A stretch of 64,000 nucleotides of DNA from Aggregatilineales bacterium (lineage in GTDB: Bacteria; Chloroflexota; Anaerolineae; Aggregatilineales; Ch27), in NCBI GenBank assembly GCA_029976025.1, contig JARKNX010000208.1, positions 1 to 64,000 of the forward strand, read 5' to 3'. The notes under the pieces are model-generated. The model worked only from the letters and a program-made list of their open reading frames with translations, did no database searches and had not been told where the DNA came from. Each line of letters opens with the position of its first letter. Position 1 is the stretch's first letter. The position numbers were made by a program, and so were the translations under genes. Below, in pieces: positions 45,702 to 55,184 of the stretch.

Positions 45702-46667
45702 ATGGACATTGCCATTACCGGCTCAATTGCCTATGACTACCTTATGCGCTTTCCGGGGAAATTCCAGGACCAGATCGTCCCCGACAAGATCGATCGCATC
45801 AGCCTGAGCTTCCTCGTAGACGAGATGACGAAGCATTTCGGAGGGGTGGCGGCCAATATCGCCTATACGCTGGGGTTGCTCCGACACACCCCGCGTCCGA
45901 AGCTGGTCGGCACCGCTGGCAAAGACTTCGGCGACTATCGCAAGTGGCTCGATGAAGCCGGCGTCGATACTTCAACAGTCCGCCAGATTGATGATGTTTT
46001 CACCGCTTCGTTCTTCGTCAATACCGATGCAGTCAACAATCAAATCGCCTCTTTCTACACCGGGGCGATGGCGTGGGCGCGACATTTCACTCTGGCTGAG
46101 CTGCTGCCCCAGAAGCCCGATCTGGTCGTGATCTCTCCCAACGATCCGATCGCTATGCAGCATTACACAACGGAGTGCCACGATGCGGGCATCGCCTTCA
46201 TGTACGATCCCAGCCAGCAGGTAGCCCGCATGGACGGCGAATCGCTTCGCTACGGTATAGAACGGGCGGAAATTCTGGTCTGCAATGAGTATGAGTTTGA
46301 ACTGATTATGCAGAAGACCCGGATGTCATCTGCTGAGATCATCAATCTTGTGCCAGTCGTGATTATTACGCTGGGCAGCGAAGGCGCGCACATTTTCCAG
46401 AATGATCTGAAGATCGAAATCCCGATCTTTCCGGTCTCCCGGATCGTCGATCCGACAGGCGTCGGAGACGCCTTCCGCGCCGGCCTGCTGCGCGGGCGGG
46501 GAGCCGGATGGGACTGGGAGTTGTGCGGCCGGATCGGCGCGCTGTGCGCCGCCTACGCGCTGGAACACAATGGGACGCAGAATCATCGCTTCACACCGGC
46601 GGAGTTCGTGGCGCGTTTCCGTACCGTATTCGACGATCAGGGCCGGCTCGACAGCCTGTTGGACTGA
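45702..46667 (+). CDS. Adenosine kinase, PfkB family (mycobacterial AdoK type)
   Basis: It should phosphorylate adenosine to AMP. ATG 45702, with AAAGGA upstream, replaces the ORF-track start at 45465, whose 79 extra residues have no similarity. The protein has 321 residues. AVTGSIA-type opening (AITGSIAYDYLMRFPGKF), SLSFLVDEMTKHFGGVAANIAY, QIASFYTGAMAWAR and DPTGVGDAFRAGLLRGR closely follow Mycobacterium adenosine kinase, which groups with sugar kinases rather than with eukaryotic enzymes. The catalytic Asp is in GVGDAFRAG. AhcY, encoded 140 bases downstream on the same strand, releases adenosine, so the kinase would pull that reversible reaction forward. Confidence 0.85.
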   Translation: MDIAITGSIAYDYLMRFPGKFQDQIVPDKIDRISLSFLVDEMTKHFGGVAANIAYTLGLLRHTPRPKLVGTAGKDFGDYRKWLDEAGVDTSTVRQIDDVFTASFFVNTDAVNNQIASFYTGAMAWARHFTLAELLPQKPDLVVISPNDPIAMQHYTTECHDAGIAFMYDPSQQVARMDGESLRYGIERAEILVCNEYEFELIMQKTRMSSAEIINLVPVVIITLGSEGAHIFQNDLKIEIPIFPVSRIVDPTGVGDAFRAGLLRGRGAGWDWELCGRIGALCAAYALEHNGTQNHRFTPAEFVARFRTVFDDQGRLDSLLD

Positions 46668-46702
46668 TGTTTTTCGGCGCCAGAGTGAGGACCAGCCAAA
46701 CG

Positions 46703-46731
46703 GCGACAAGCGGCAAAAGCTGTGCTACAAT
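46703..46731 (+). promoter_or_regulatory. Candidate promoter for ahcY
   Basis: GCGACA (46703-46708), a 17-base spacer and TACAAT (46726-46731) fit a sigma-70 promoter. The leader of about 70 bases holds a small GGGA-TGAAAG-TCCC hairpin followed by a T-rich stretch, then the AAGGAG site. It does not match the S-adenosylhomocysteine riboswitch that I know. Confidence 0.45.
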
Positions 46732-46798
46732 CAGCCGCTGTCTGTCATTTTATAGGGATGAAAGTCCCGTTTTGTTGTCTCCTGATAACCGTGTTTAA

Positions 46799-48073
<1,275 letters not shown>

Positions 48074-48105
48074 TCGGGGCACGGCAAAAAGCCGTTGATT
48101 CTCCG

Positions 48106-48151
48106 GGGCATGGCCGGCCCGGGTTGCTGATGCAGCCCTCCGGCCACGCCC
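48106..48151. terminator. Large hairpin after ahcY, probable terminator or RNA-end structure
   Basis: GGGCATGGCCGG pairs with CCGGCCACGCCC (one A/C mismatch), enclosing a second stem GGTTGC-TGAT-GCAGCC. The fold lies about 35 bases past ahcY and about 65 bases before the next gene. There is no U tract. A small ACGGC-AAAAA-GCCGT stem precedes it. Confidence 0.5.
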
Positions 48152-48216
48152 CCACCCGATTACGCGAACCTTTCTGAAGTTGTAAAATAGACGTTGTTTG
48201 TTTAAGGGAGATACAC

Positions 48217-51200
48217 ATGAACCGTCGCCTAGTTCTGACACTTGTGCTGGTCACCGGCATCCTTCTGCTGGGCCTTGTGCCGGGTGTCTTCGCCGCGCCG
48301 CGCGCGCAGGCGGAGATTGCCCAGGTCCGCCTGGTCCATGCAGTCCCGGATGCTCCTGCCGTGGATGTCCTGATCGACGGAGGGCTGGTCGCCTCCTCGC
48401 TCACCTACCTGGAAGCTACACCTTATATTCTGTTGATGAGTGGCGGCGAGCACACCATCTCGATACAGGCTGGCGGCGTCGATATCGTCCGAACGTCACT
48501 CACCATCAACGGCGGCCAGAATCTGACTGCCCTGATGATGGGCACAGCCGAAGCGATTGAGATCAACACTTTTGAGGATGATCTCAGCGGCCTGGTGCCG
48601 GGGAATACCCGTCTGAGCGCCATCAATGCCCTGTCCGGCGTCGAAGCAGTCGATATCATCCTGCCTGACGGCAGCCCGGTCTTTCAGGACCTGGCGTACG
48701 GCGCCAGTTCCGGCGGGATTGATATCCCGGCCAATACCTATCCGCTGGTAATTGTGTCTGCTGGCGGCTCTGTGGAACAGGCGCTGACACCCGCTGCGAG
48801 CTATGCTCTGCAAGCGGGCATGCTTTACCGGCTGCTGGTCACGGGCGGCGTGCCCACGGCCCTCATGTTAGAAACTCCGGTACAGGCCCCGGCAGACAGC
48901 GTGAACCTGCGCCTGGCACATGCTATCGAGGGCGCTCCTGCCGTCGATGTGTACGCCAACGATATGCTGATTGTGCCCGGTCTGGCCGCCGGAGAAATGA
49001 CGCAGTACATGGCCTTGCCTCTTGGCACCTACGAGATCAGTATGCGCACGGCGGGTGAGCAGAACGTCGCTTCCATCGCCCAGATCGCCTTCGATGTCAG
49101 CAATCCAGAGGTTGCGGGGCAGGCCAGCACCATCGCCGCAGTGGATAAGGGCGATAGCCTGGGTCTCCAGATCTATCAGGATGATTTCAGCATACTCGAC
49201 TCGGGGACAGGCCGGATCAGCCTCCTGAATGCGCTGCCTGGCTCCTCACTGACTGCCGCCCTGAGCGACGGCACCACCCTGACAGCCGGCACACCGTTCG
49301 ACAGCGCAGCGACTTCGGCCCAGGTTCCCGCCGGTGATTACACCCTGACCCTCACGGATGAAGCGAGCGGTAAAGCCATCACCTCTGATGTCAGCCTCAC
49401 AGGCGGCACGCTCACCAGTGTGCTCGTCGCCGGCCCGGCGGAACAGCCGCTGGTCATTACCGGGACAACTGCTCTAAATGTCCAGCCCGGCAGCGTTGTG
49501 GCCGCCGTCGCTGAAGTTATCCCCACAACAACACCTGAGATTCTGGTCACAGAGGAAGCCCCAACTGAAGTGCCCGCTGTTCCGACGGAGACGCCTGTTC
49601 CGGTCGAGATCGCTGCCGCGCCGACCGCTACCCTGGCCCCGACAACGGCGCCTGTCGCGCAGCCCTTGCCTGCTGAAGGGCCAGTCGGCCTGGTCTATAA
49701 CCTCGACCCCGGCGCAAATCTGCAGCTTCGCCAGTATCCGAACTCTGCTGCCCTGTCGATCGGCCGTGTCAGCTCCGGCACAGTTCTGAGTATCCTCGGC
49801 CGCGCTGGCGAGCCGGACTTCCCGAATCTGGTAGACCTGCCGCCCAACGCCGATCTTGATCCGATGGAAACCTGGCTCAGCGTGCTGTACAACACGCCGG
49901 AAGGCGGCACGGTCGAAGCGTGGGCAACCGCCCAGTACGTCCATATCACTGAGGATGGCAAGCCAGTCCGCCTGGCCGATCTGGAACCATTGCGCTCCGA
50001 TATTCCCGGCACGGCATCCGGCTCGACAGTTGCCCAGCCGACAGCCGCTCCCGCCGACGCTGAGTTCTATGCCGTCGTGTTCAATCTCAATCCGGACGCG
50101 CGCCTGAACATCCGCCGCACTCCCGAAACAATAGGCGAGGTCCTGGCCGGCGTCGGCCCTGGCACAATCCTGGAGCCGACCGGCATTCTGGAGGATCTGT
50201 CCTGGACGTTTGTGACCTTCCGTCCGGAAGGCGGCGGCACAATCACCGGCTGGGTTTCCACCGAGTTCCTGCAATTCGTGTTTCGGGGGAAGATGGCCCT
50301 GCCCACGGCGGGGAATATTGACGAGTATTTGCAGCGCAGCGTGCTGCTGTACGCTGACCCGACCCGGCGCGGCGAAATCAGCCCGGAAGCTGCCGCAGCA
50401 GCGGGCGCTACGCCTACACCTGCGGCGCAGTCCGAGTTCTATCTGCTGGTATTCAACCTCGATCCCGGCGCTAACCTGAATATCCGCCGCACCCCCGATA
50501 CGCTGGCCGAAATTCTGGCGGCAGTGCCCTCCGGCACTATCCTCGAGCCAGTTGGCATTCTTGAGGATCTCTCCTGGACATTCGTGCGCTATCTGCCGCC
50601 GCAGGGTGGCGAGATCACCGGCTGGGCCTCGACAGAATTCCTGCAGTTTGCCTATCGCGGGCGGACTTATCGGCCCCTCCCCGAATATATCAACGAATTT
50701 CTGCAGCGCGGGCTGGTGATCTACGTGGACCCAACGCTGCGCGGGGAAGTGAGCGCGGAAGCAGTGCTTGTGACGCCCACTGCCGCCCCTTCTGACGCCG
50801 AATTCTACAGCGTTGTGTTCAATCTGTTTGAAAGCGCGCGTCTGAACGTCCGCCGGACGCCCGATACCCTGGCCGAAATACTGGTCGCTGTGCCGCCGGG
50901 GACCATATTGCTGCCAGTGGGTATCCTGGAGGACCTTTCCTGGACCTTCGTGACCTTCCTGCCTGAGGGCGGCGGCACGATCACCGGCTGGGCCTCGACG
51001 GAATTCCTCCAGTTCGTTTTCCGCGGTCGCGCTTCCTTGCCGACGCCGGAAAATATCGAGGAGTACCTCCAGCGCGGTTTGCTCCTGTACCAGGACCCGA
51101 CCACTCGCGGCGAAGTTAGCGATGATGCCGTCACCGCAGGAGGGTCCTCGGCAGATACTGACGCGTCGCGATATCGCAATCAGTATGTCGGCACTGTAGT

Positions 51201-51429
51201 CTCGGCCCCTGGCGCGAACCTGCACTTGCGCCAGACCCCGGATGCCGCCAGCCGCTCCCTGGCCCTGATACCAAGTGGAGCAATTATACTGATCGAGGGC
51301 CGGACGGCTGACGCCGGCTGGCTGCAAGCCGAATATGACAATATGCCCGGCTGGGTGGCCAGCGCTTACGTTGGCGTTACCCGAAACGGCCAGCGCGTGG
51401 CTATTCAGGATATTCCGGTTGTCCAGTAA
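48217..51429 (+). CDS. Large secreted protein with DUF4397 units and five SH3-like repeats
   Basis: The protein has 1070 residues. A signal peptide (LVLTLVLVTGILLLGLVPGVFA) leads to an N-terminal half of about four DUF4397-like beta units (28-420; VRLVHAVPDAPAVDVLIDGG, VNLRLAHAIEGAPAVDVYAND). A Thr/Pro/Ala linker runs at about 425-488. Five SH3-like units follow, starting near 489, 616, 740, 862 and 988. The middle three are close copies (FLQF.FRG, EYLQR, NxRRTP). DUF4397 proteins are secreted and of unknown function; SH3 repeats often bind peptidoglycan or polymers. No LPXTG, TM anchor or enzyme motif is visible. AAGGGAG precedes the ATG. A related DUF4397 lipoprotein gene follows. Confidence 0.88.
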   Translation: MNRRLVLTLVLVTGILLLGLVPGVFAAPRAQAEIAQVRLVHAVPDAPAVDVLIDGGLVASSLTYLEATPYILLMSGGEHTISIQAGGVDIVRTSLTINGGQNLTALMMGTAEAIEINTFEDDLSGLVPGNTRLSAINALSGVEAVDIILPDGSPVFQDLAYGASSGGIDIPANTYPLVIVSAGGSVEQALTPAASYALQAGMLYRLLVTGGVPTALMLETPVQAPADSVNLRLAHAIEGAPAVDVYANDMLIVPGLAAGEMTQYMALPLGTYEISMRTAGEQNVASIAQIAFDVSNPEVAGQASTIAAVDKGDSLGLQIYQDDFSILDSGTGRISLLNALPGSSLTAALSDGTTLTAGTPFDSAATSAQVPAGDYTLTLTDEASGKAITSDVSLTGGTLTSVLVAGPAEQPLVITGTTALNVQPGSVVAAVAEVIPTTTPEILVTEEAPTEVPAVPTETPVPVEIAAAPTATLAPTTAPVAQPLPAEGPVGLVYNLDPGANLQLRQYPNSAALSIGRVSSGTVLSILGRAGEPDFPNLVDLPPNADLDPMETWLSVLYNTPEGGTVEAWATAQYVHITEDGKPVRLADLEPLRSDIPGTASGSTVAQPTAAPADAEFYAVVFNLNPDARLNIRRTPETIGEVLAGVGPGTILEPTGILEDLSWTFVTFRPEGGGTITGWVSTEFLQFVFRGKMALPTAGNIDEYLQRSVLLYADPTRRGEISPEAAAAAGATPTPAAQSEFYLLVFNLDPGANLNIRRTPDTLAEILAAVPSGTILEPVGILEDLSWTFVRYLPPQGGEITGWASTEFLQFAYRGRTYRPLPEYINEFLQRGLVIYVDPTLRGEVSAEAVLVTPTAAPSDAEFYSVVFNLFESARLNVRRTPDTLAEILVAVPPGTILLPVGILEDLSWTFVTFLPEGGGTITGWASTEFLQFVFRGRASLPTPENIEEYLQRGLLLYQDPTTRGEVSDDAVTAGGSSADTDASRYRNQYVGTVVSAPGANLHLRQTPDAASRSLALIPSGAIILIEGRTADAGWLQAEYDNMPGWVASAYVGVTRNGQRVAIQDIPVVQ
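50062..51165 (+). repeat. Three tandem 366-372 base repeats inside the DUF4397/SH3 gene
   Basis: Units begin near 50062, 50434 and 50800, each at a (D/S)(A/E)EFY-type junction, with periods of 372 and 366 bases (124 and 122 codons). They encode diverged copies of the same SH3-like module. Shared motifs such as ILEDLSWTFV and TGWxSTEFLQF recur in each. The units end in low-complexity linkers of Ala, Thr and Pro. Confidence 0.85.
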
Positions 51430-51451
51430 TCCGCCACAGCCTCAGTCTGTC

Positions 51452-51484
51452 AACGGCCCCGCCCTCAACGGGGCCGTTCTGTTT
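51452..51484 (+). terminator. Intrinsic terminator after the DUF4397/SH3 gene
   Basis: AACGGCCCC and GGGGCCGTT form a perfect nine-base stem with a nine-base loop, followed by CTGTTTGCT. Confidence 0.75.
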
Positions 51485-51508
51485 GCTGTGTATGGGAATA
51501 ACGGCAGA

Positions 51509-51537
51509 TTGGTCAGGCCCGGAGAGCGAATTACAAT
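51509..51537 (+). promoter_or_regulatory. Promoter for the DUF4397 lipoprotein gene
   Basis: TTGGTC (51509-51514), a 17-base spacer and TACAAT (51532-51537). Transcription would start near 51544, giving a leader of about 30 bases. With the terminator just upstream, this gene has its own transcript. Confidence 0.5.
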
Positions 51538-51573
51538 AAAGCCGGATGGCGATCTGGCGAGAGGATAGCATCT

Positions 51574-53658
51574 ATGGCCTGGCGACGAGCTTTCTACCTT
51601 TTTTCCATCCTGTTATTCCTGGCCCTGCCCGCGTGCAGCAGCACACCCGCGCCGACGGCAGCGGTTTTGCCCACTGTCACGCTCGCCCCTACAGCCACGC
51701 CCGCCCCGCAGCCTACCGCCACGATAGGTTCGGTTCCCCAGGCGGCGGCTGAGCCGCAGGTCAGCGGCCAGATACGTGTCGTGCAGGCGGCGCCCGAAAC
51801 AGGTGCTGTCGATGTCTACCTCGAACAGGCTCTGATCGCCGGACGGCTGGGCCCGGGGGCTTTCACTAACCCGGTTGCCGTACCTGTCGGGGTCTACACA
51901 CTTCAGGTTATCCCGGCGGGTGCGCAGATCGATACGCAGGTGCTGGCCGAAACCTCCGTCAACATACTGCCGGAGCAGTCTTTCCTCGCCCTGATCACAG
52001 GTACGGCCGAGACCCTGAACATTTCCGTCTTCCAGGAAGATCTGAGCGCCATCCCCCAGGGACAGTCGCGTCTGGCCTTCCTGCACGGGGTGCCGCGCGG
52101 CCCTCTGTTCTCGCCGCGGGTGGATGCCCAGCCGCTGCCCGACATACTGGACCTGGGTCAGGTTAGCGCGGGCTACCTGTTCGAAAGCCGCCCGCATCGC
52201 CTCGCCTTCTACGCCGGCGATACCCTGCTCGCCAGTATTGACGCCGCCCTCGCCCCGCAGCAGATGTATACCGCCGTCCTGATAGGCCGTGTCGGCGGCG
52301 GCGATTACCGCATACTGCTCTTCAGCACGCCGGTTCAGACGCCCGGTCAGGTACGCTTCATCCATGCTGCCCCCAGCACGGGATATGTCCGCATCGACCT
52401 GGGCGAACAGACGCTGGCAGAAAATCTGCCCTATCGGGATACAGGTGGCTGGCAACCCGTCAAGCCGGGAACCTATGAATTGCGGGTGACCGAAGCAGAT
52501 GCGGAGGAAGCGACGCGACCGCTGGTAGTGACCCGGCTGAACATCGCCCCTGCACAGGCCCTGGAAATCGTGATGCTGGAAGAGCGCGGCATCCCCACTG
52601 TGCGGGCATATGACTATCCTCTGGCGCCCACTCTGCCGCAGACCATCCGCCTGGTGAGCGTCAATGCCGCACCCGACGCGCCAGTTATCTATGCCCAGAT
52701 GTTCTCCGAGCGTCTTGCCAGCATCCCACCCATCCCTTATGGCGCCTATACGCGCCCGCTCGATCTGCCGGCGGGCCAGTACGATGAGCTGATGTGGCTC
52801 ACAGGCGAGGGAAACAATGCCAGGGTTGTGGAGCGCGCGGGCAGCGTGACCCTTGAAGAAGGGCACACCTATACTTATATCGTCACCGGCCAGGACTATC
52901 TGCCCTTCCTGCTGGGCACTGAGACAGGGCTGGATACATCGGTTGCCAGCATCGGCCCGGATACCAATCCCGGCGATGTAGCTGAGGTGCGCGCATTGAA
53001 TGCGCTGGCTGAGCCGCTCGGGCTCCGGGTTCAACTGGGAGACATAACACTGACGGAATTGCTGGAATATGCTGAGGCCAGCGGGTACCAGACAGTCCCT
53101 GCCCAGGATTACACTTTGCGCGTTGGATCGGCGGGCAGCTCGCACAACGCCCCGGATTACCTCATCCAGGATCTGTCCCTGCTGAACACGCGCAAGGCCA
53201 CCATCCTTCTGTATGGGCCAGCAGAAACCATGCAGGCAGCGCTACTCCCGGACTATGAGGATCCGGTCGGCCTCGGTCAGGCCGTGCTGCGCGTCATTCA
53301 CGCCGCTCCCGGGCGGGGTGACCTCACGATATCGCTCAACATTCCCGGCATCATGCCGACGCAGCCGCCGATCGATATTGACGGAACTCCCAGTTACCCC
53401 CCGCCCACGCCCGATCGGTCGCTGGACACCTATAAATCATCTGCCTTCAGGCCGGGAGACTCAACCGGCTTCGTCGGCCTCCCGACTGGCGTTTACGATA
53501 TCCTTGTGCAGCGAACATCCGATTCGCACGTAGTCGCCATTGTGCCGCGCCTCCAACTGGAAAGCCGCACTCTCTACGACCTGATTCTGCTGCCCGACAC
53601 CTCCGGCGAAGGCTTCACCGTGCAACTCCTGAGTCAGAACGTTGAAAGCAGGCCCTGA
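51574..53658 (+). CDS. DUF4397 multi-unit lipoprotein
   Basis: The protein has 694 residues. The lipobox LALPAC sets a lipid anchor at Cys21. A Thr/Pro-rich stretch (TPAPTAAVLPTVTLAPTATPAP) precedes about five or six DUF4397-like units with recurring openings: IRVVQAAPETGAVDVYL, RFIHAAPSTGYVRIDLG, IRLVSVNAAPDAPVIYA, VRALNALAEPLGLRVQLG and LRVIHAAPGRGDLTISLN. No enzymatic motif is seen. It is related to the N-terminal half of the previous gene, so the two probably arose from a shared module. A surface-exposed, beta-rich, ligand-binding or structural role is the most I can infer. Confidence 0.85.
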   Translation: MAWRRAFYLFSILLFLALPACSSTPAPTAAVLPTVTLAPTATPAPQPTATIGSVPQAAAEPQVSGQIRVVQAAPETGAVDVYLEQALIAGRLGPGAFTNPVAVPVGVYTLQVIPAGAQIDTQVLAETSVNILPEQSFLALITGTAETLNISVFQEDLSAIPQGQSRLAFLHGVPRGPLFSPRVDAQPLPDILDLGQVSAGYLFESRPHRLAFYAGDTLLASIDAALAPQQMYTAVLIGRVGGGDYRILLFSTPVQTPGQVRFIHAAPSTGYVRIDLGEQTLAENLPYRDTGGWQPVKPGTYELRVTEADAEEATRPLVVTRLNIAPAQALEIVMLEERGIPTVRAYDYPLAPTLPQTIRLVSVNAAPDAPVIYAQMFSERLASIPPIPYGAYTRPLDLPAGQYDELMWLTGEGNNARVVERAGSVTLEEGHTYTYIVTGQDYLPFLLGTETGLDTSVASIGPDTNPGDVAEVRALNALAEPLGLRVQLGDITLTELLEYAEASGYQTVPAQDYTLRVGSAGSSHNAPDYLIQDLSLLNTRKATILLYGPAETMQAALLPDYEDPVGLGQAVLRVIHAAPGRGDLTISLNIPGIMPTQPPIDIDGTPSYPPPTPDRSLDTYKSSAFRPGDSTGFVGLPTGVYDILVQRTSDSHVVAIVPRLQLESRTLYDLILLPDTSGEGFTVQLLSQNVESRP

Positions 53659-53673
53659 TATCCACGCTGTGCC

Positions 53674-53706
53674 GCCGGCAGGAGTTACCATATCTCCTGC
53701 CGGCTT
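53674..53706 (+). terminator. Terminator hairpin after the DUF4397 lipoprotein gene
   Basis: GCCGGCAGGAG and CTCCTGCCGGC form a perfect 11-base stem with a nine-base loop, 15 bases past the stop. A short TT follows; no long U tract. Confidence 0.65.
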
Positions 53707-53754
53707 AACCCGTAAAACGATATATCACATTTCTATGTTTATAATCTTTTTAAT

Positions 53755-53784
53755 TTGACAAAGCCCTCTCCGACATGATAGTAT
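53755..53784 (+). promoter_or_regulatory. Promoter for the SufR-like regulator gene
   Basis: A perfect TTGACA (53755-53760), an 18-base spacer and TAGTAT (53779-53784). The stretch upstream (TATATCACATTT...TTTATAATC) is A/T-rich and could act as an UP element. The expected transcription start near 53791 lies inside the ORF-track coding start, which moves the true start downstream. Confidence 0.6.
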
Positions 53785-53848
53785 CGTGCTGAAATATGAC
53801 GAAGTCGGCGCGGCGGCGCTGGCTGGTGGATGGGCAAAGGCCCCCATC

Positions 53849-54493
53849 ATGCAACAGACAAGACAGTGTATACTGCAAATCCTCAAGGATAACGGCACAG
53901 CCACCGTTGACGAACTGGTGAAGGCGCTCTCCAGCAGCGTTGGCGACATTACCGCCGTCACAGTGCGACATCATCTCGAAATTCTGCGCGGCGATGGGCT
54001 GGTTGCCGCGCCAACAATACGCCGGCGCACCACGCCAGGTCGGCCGCAGCACGTCTACTCGCTGACTGATAAAGCGCTGGAACTCTTCCCCAACAATTAC
54101 CGCAGCCTGGCAGCGCAGTTGTTATTTCAGATCAAGACCCAGCTCCCTGCTCATGACGTGAATGTAATTCTGGAAGGGGTGGCGGACCAGATGGCGAGCA
54201 CGCTCCCTCCGTCCGACGCCCCCCTGCCCGTCCGGCTCAACCAGGTTGTCGAGTATTTATCCCACCTCGGTTATCATGCCCGCTGGGAAGTTTGCGAAGA
54301 AGGCTACATGCTGTTGACTGCTAACTGCCCTTACCACCACCTGGCGCAGAAGCACGACGAGCTTTGCCTGATGGACATGCGCCTGGTATCGAAGCTGCTG
54401 GGCGGGATCGTGCCTCGACGGGTGAGTCACATGGCTGGCGGTGATGAAAGCTGTGCTTACCTGATTCCGGAGAAAATTACCCAGACATCCTGA
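53849..54493 (+). CDS. SufR-like Fe-S responsive transcriptional regulator
   Basis: The ORF-track GTG at 53786 lies upstream of the predicted transcription start. ATG 53849 (MQQTRQCILQILKDNGTATV), with AAAGG upstream, gives 214 residues. The N-terminal winged helix reads TVDELVKALSSSVGDITAVTVRHHLEILRGDGLV with a wing at RRRTTPGRPQHVYSLT. The C-terminal domain carries four cysteines in VCEEG, NCPYHH, ELCLMD and SCAYLI, the pattern of COG2345/SufR regulators that bind an Fe-S cluster. The gene for an IscA-type carrier follows 87 bases downstream with its own promoter, supporting a link to Fe-S homeostasis. Confidence 0.82.
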   Translation: MQQTRQCILQILKDNGTATVDELVKALSSSVGDITAVTVRHHLEILRGDGLVAAPTIRRRTTPGRPQHVYSLTDKALELFPNNYRSLAAQLLFQIKTQLPAHDVNVILEGVADQMASTLPPSDAPLPVRLNQVVEYLSHLGYHARWEVCEEGYMLLTANCPYHHLAQKHDELCLMDMRLVSKLLGGIVPRRVSHMAGGDESCAYLIPEKITQTS

Positions 54494-54518
54494 ATAAACA
54501 AGACGAATCTCTAACTTA

Positions 54519-54547
54519 TTGACGATCCCCCCGAAGCATGGTAAACT
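54519..54547 (+). promoter_or_regulatory. Promoter for the IscA-type gene
   Basis: TTGACG (54519-54524), a 17-base spacer and TAAACT (54542-54547), about 30 bases before the ATG. This would let the Fe-S carrier be transcribed separately from its likely regulator. Confidence 0.55.
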
Positions 54548-54580
54548 TCCGTCCATCATCTTACATAAGGAGAATGCCGC

Positions 54581-54991
54581 ATGACTGCATCACTGAACGC
54601 ACAGGAAACCACCGAAGCCACCCCGATCCTGAATGTCACCCCTGCTGCCGCGAGCAAGATTAAGGAACTGCTGGAGGCGCGCGGGTTGCAGGATTACTCT
54701 CTGCGCGTTTTTGTGAGCGGCGGTGGGTGTTCGGGCCTTCAATACGGCATGGCCTTCGAAAAGGAAGCCGACGAATCGGACACCCGGGTTGATACACAGG
54801 GTGTAAGTCTGCTGGTAGACTCAATGAGCCTGGAATATCTCCACGGCGCATATATCGACTTCGTCGATAACCTGATGGGTGGCGGATTCCGTATCGACAA
54901 CCCGAACGCAACCTCATCCTGTGGCTGCGGTCACTCGTTCCGCACTGCGGACAGCAGCAGCTCCGGCAGCGGCTGTGGTGGTTGCCACTAG
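54581..54991 (+). CDS. erpA: A-type Fe-S carrier (IscA/ErpA/HesB family)
   Basis: It accepts and delivers Fe-S clusters or iron. The protein has 136 residues. The three conserved cysteines are in SGGGCSGLQYG and TSSCGCGHSF. LLVDSMSLEYLHGAYIDFVDNLMGGGFRIDNPNA is a strong family stretch. Compared with ErpA (about 114 residues) it has an N-terminal extension and a Ser/Gly-rich tail with two extra cysteines (GSGCGGCH) that could add a metal site. ATAAGGAG stands before the ATG. The symbol is a family assignment; IscA and ErpA cannot be separated here. Confidence 0.92.
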   Translation: MTASLNAQETTEATPILNVTPAAASKIKELLEARGLQDYSLRVFVSGGGCSGLQYGMAFEKEADESDTRVDTQGVSLLVDSMSLEYLHGAYIDFVDNLMGGGFRIDNPNATSSCGCGHSFRTADSSSSGSGCGGCH

Positions 54992-55052
54992 CACCTGCCA
55001 ATTGACGCTTTTGCGGAGCCGCAATTCAGGAACATCATGAGTGTCATGGGAG

Positions 55053-55084
55053 GGACCTTGTTCGGCGCAGACTGGACAAGGTCC
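55053..55084. terminator. Inverted repeat between the A-type carrier and radical SAM genes
   Basis: GGACCTTGT and ACAAGGTCC form a perfect nine-base stem with a 14-base loop, extended by one G-U pair. It lies about 60 bases past erpA and about 100 before the radical SAM start. It may be a terminator without a U tract or an RNA structure in a longer leader. Confidence 0.4.
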
Positions 55085-55184
55085 TTCGTTCGAGGGTATG
55101 CGGCCAGGTTCTGAACAGGCGCAGCGCCCTTACAGCCGGGATATGGCCTGGCTACCGTACGCCAGTTGACGAAGGAAACCAACC

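Noticed and set aside
50062-51165. CRISPR array or other short-repeat array
   Set aside because: The repeats are about 370 bases long, diverged and in frame within one protein; there are no short identical repeats with spacers or cas genes.
49474-51327. 617-residue minus-strand ORF opposite the SH3 repeat gene
   Set aside because: Its repeats mirror those of the plus-strand gene; composition is Arg/Gln/Gly-rich without recognisable folds, so it is an antisense shadow.
51613-53145. 510-residue minus-strand ORF opposite the DUF4397 lipoprotein gene
   Set aside because: No family similarity and no ribosome site; the plus strand has a signal peptide with lipobox and DUF4397 motifs.
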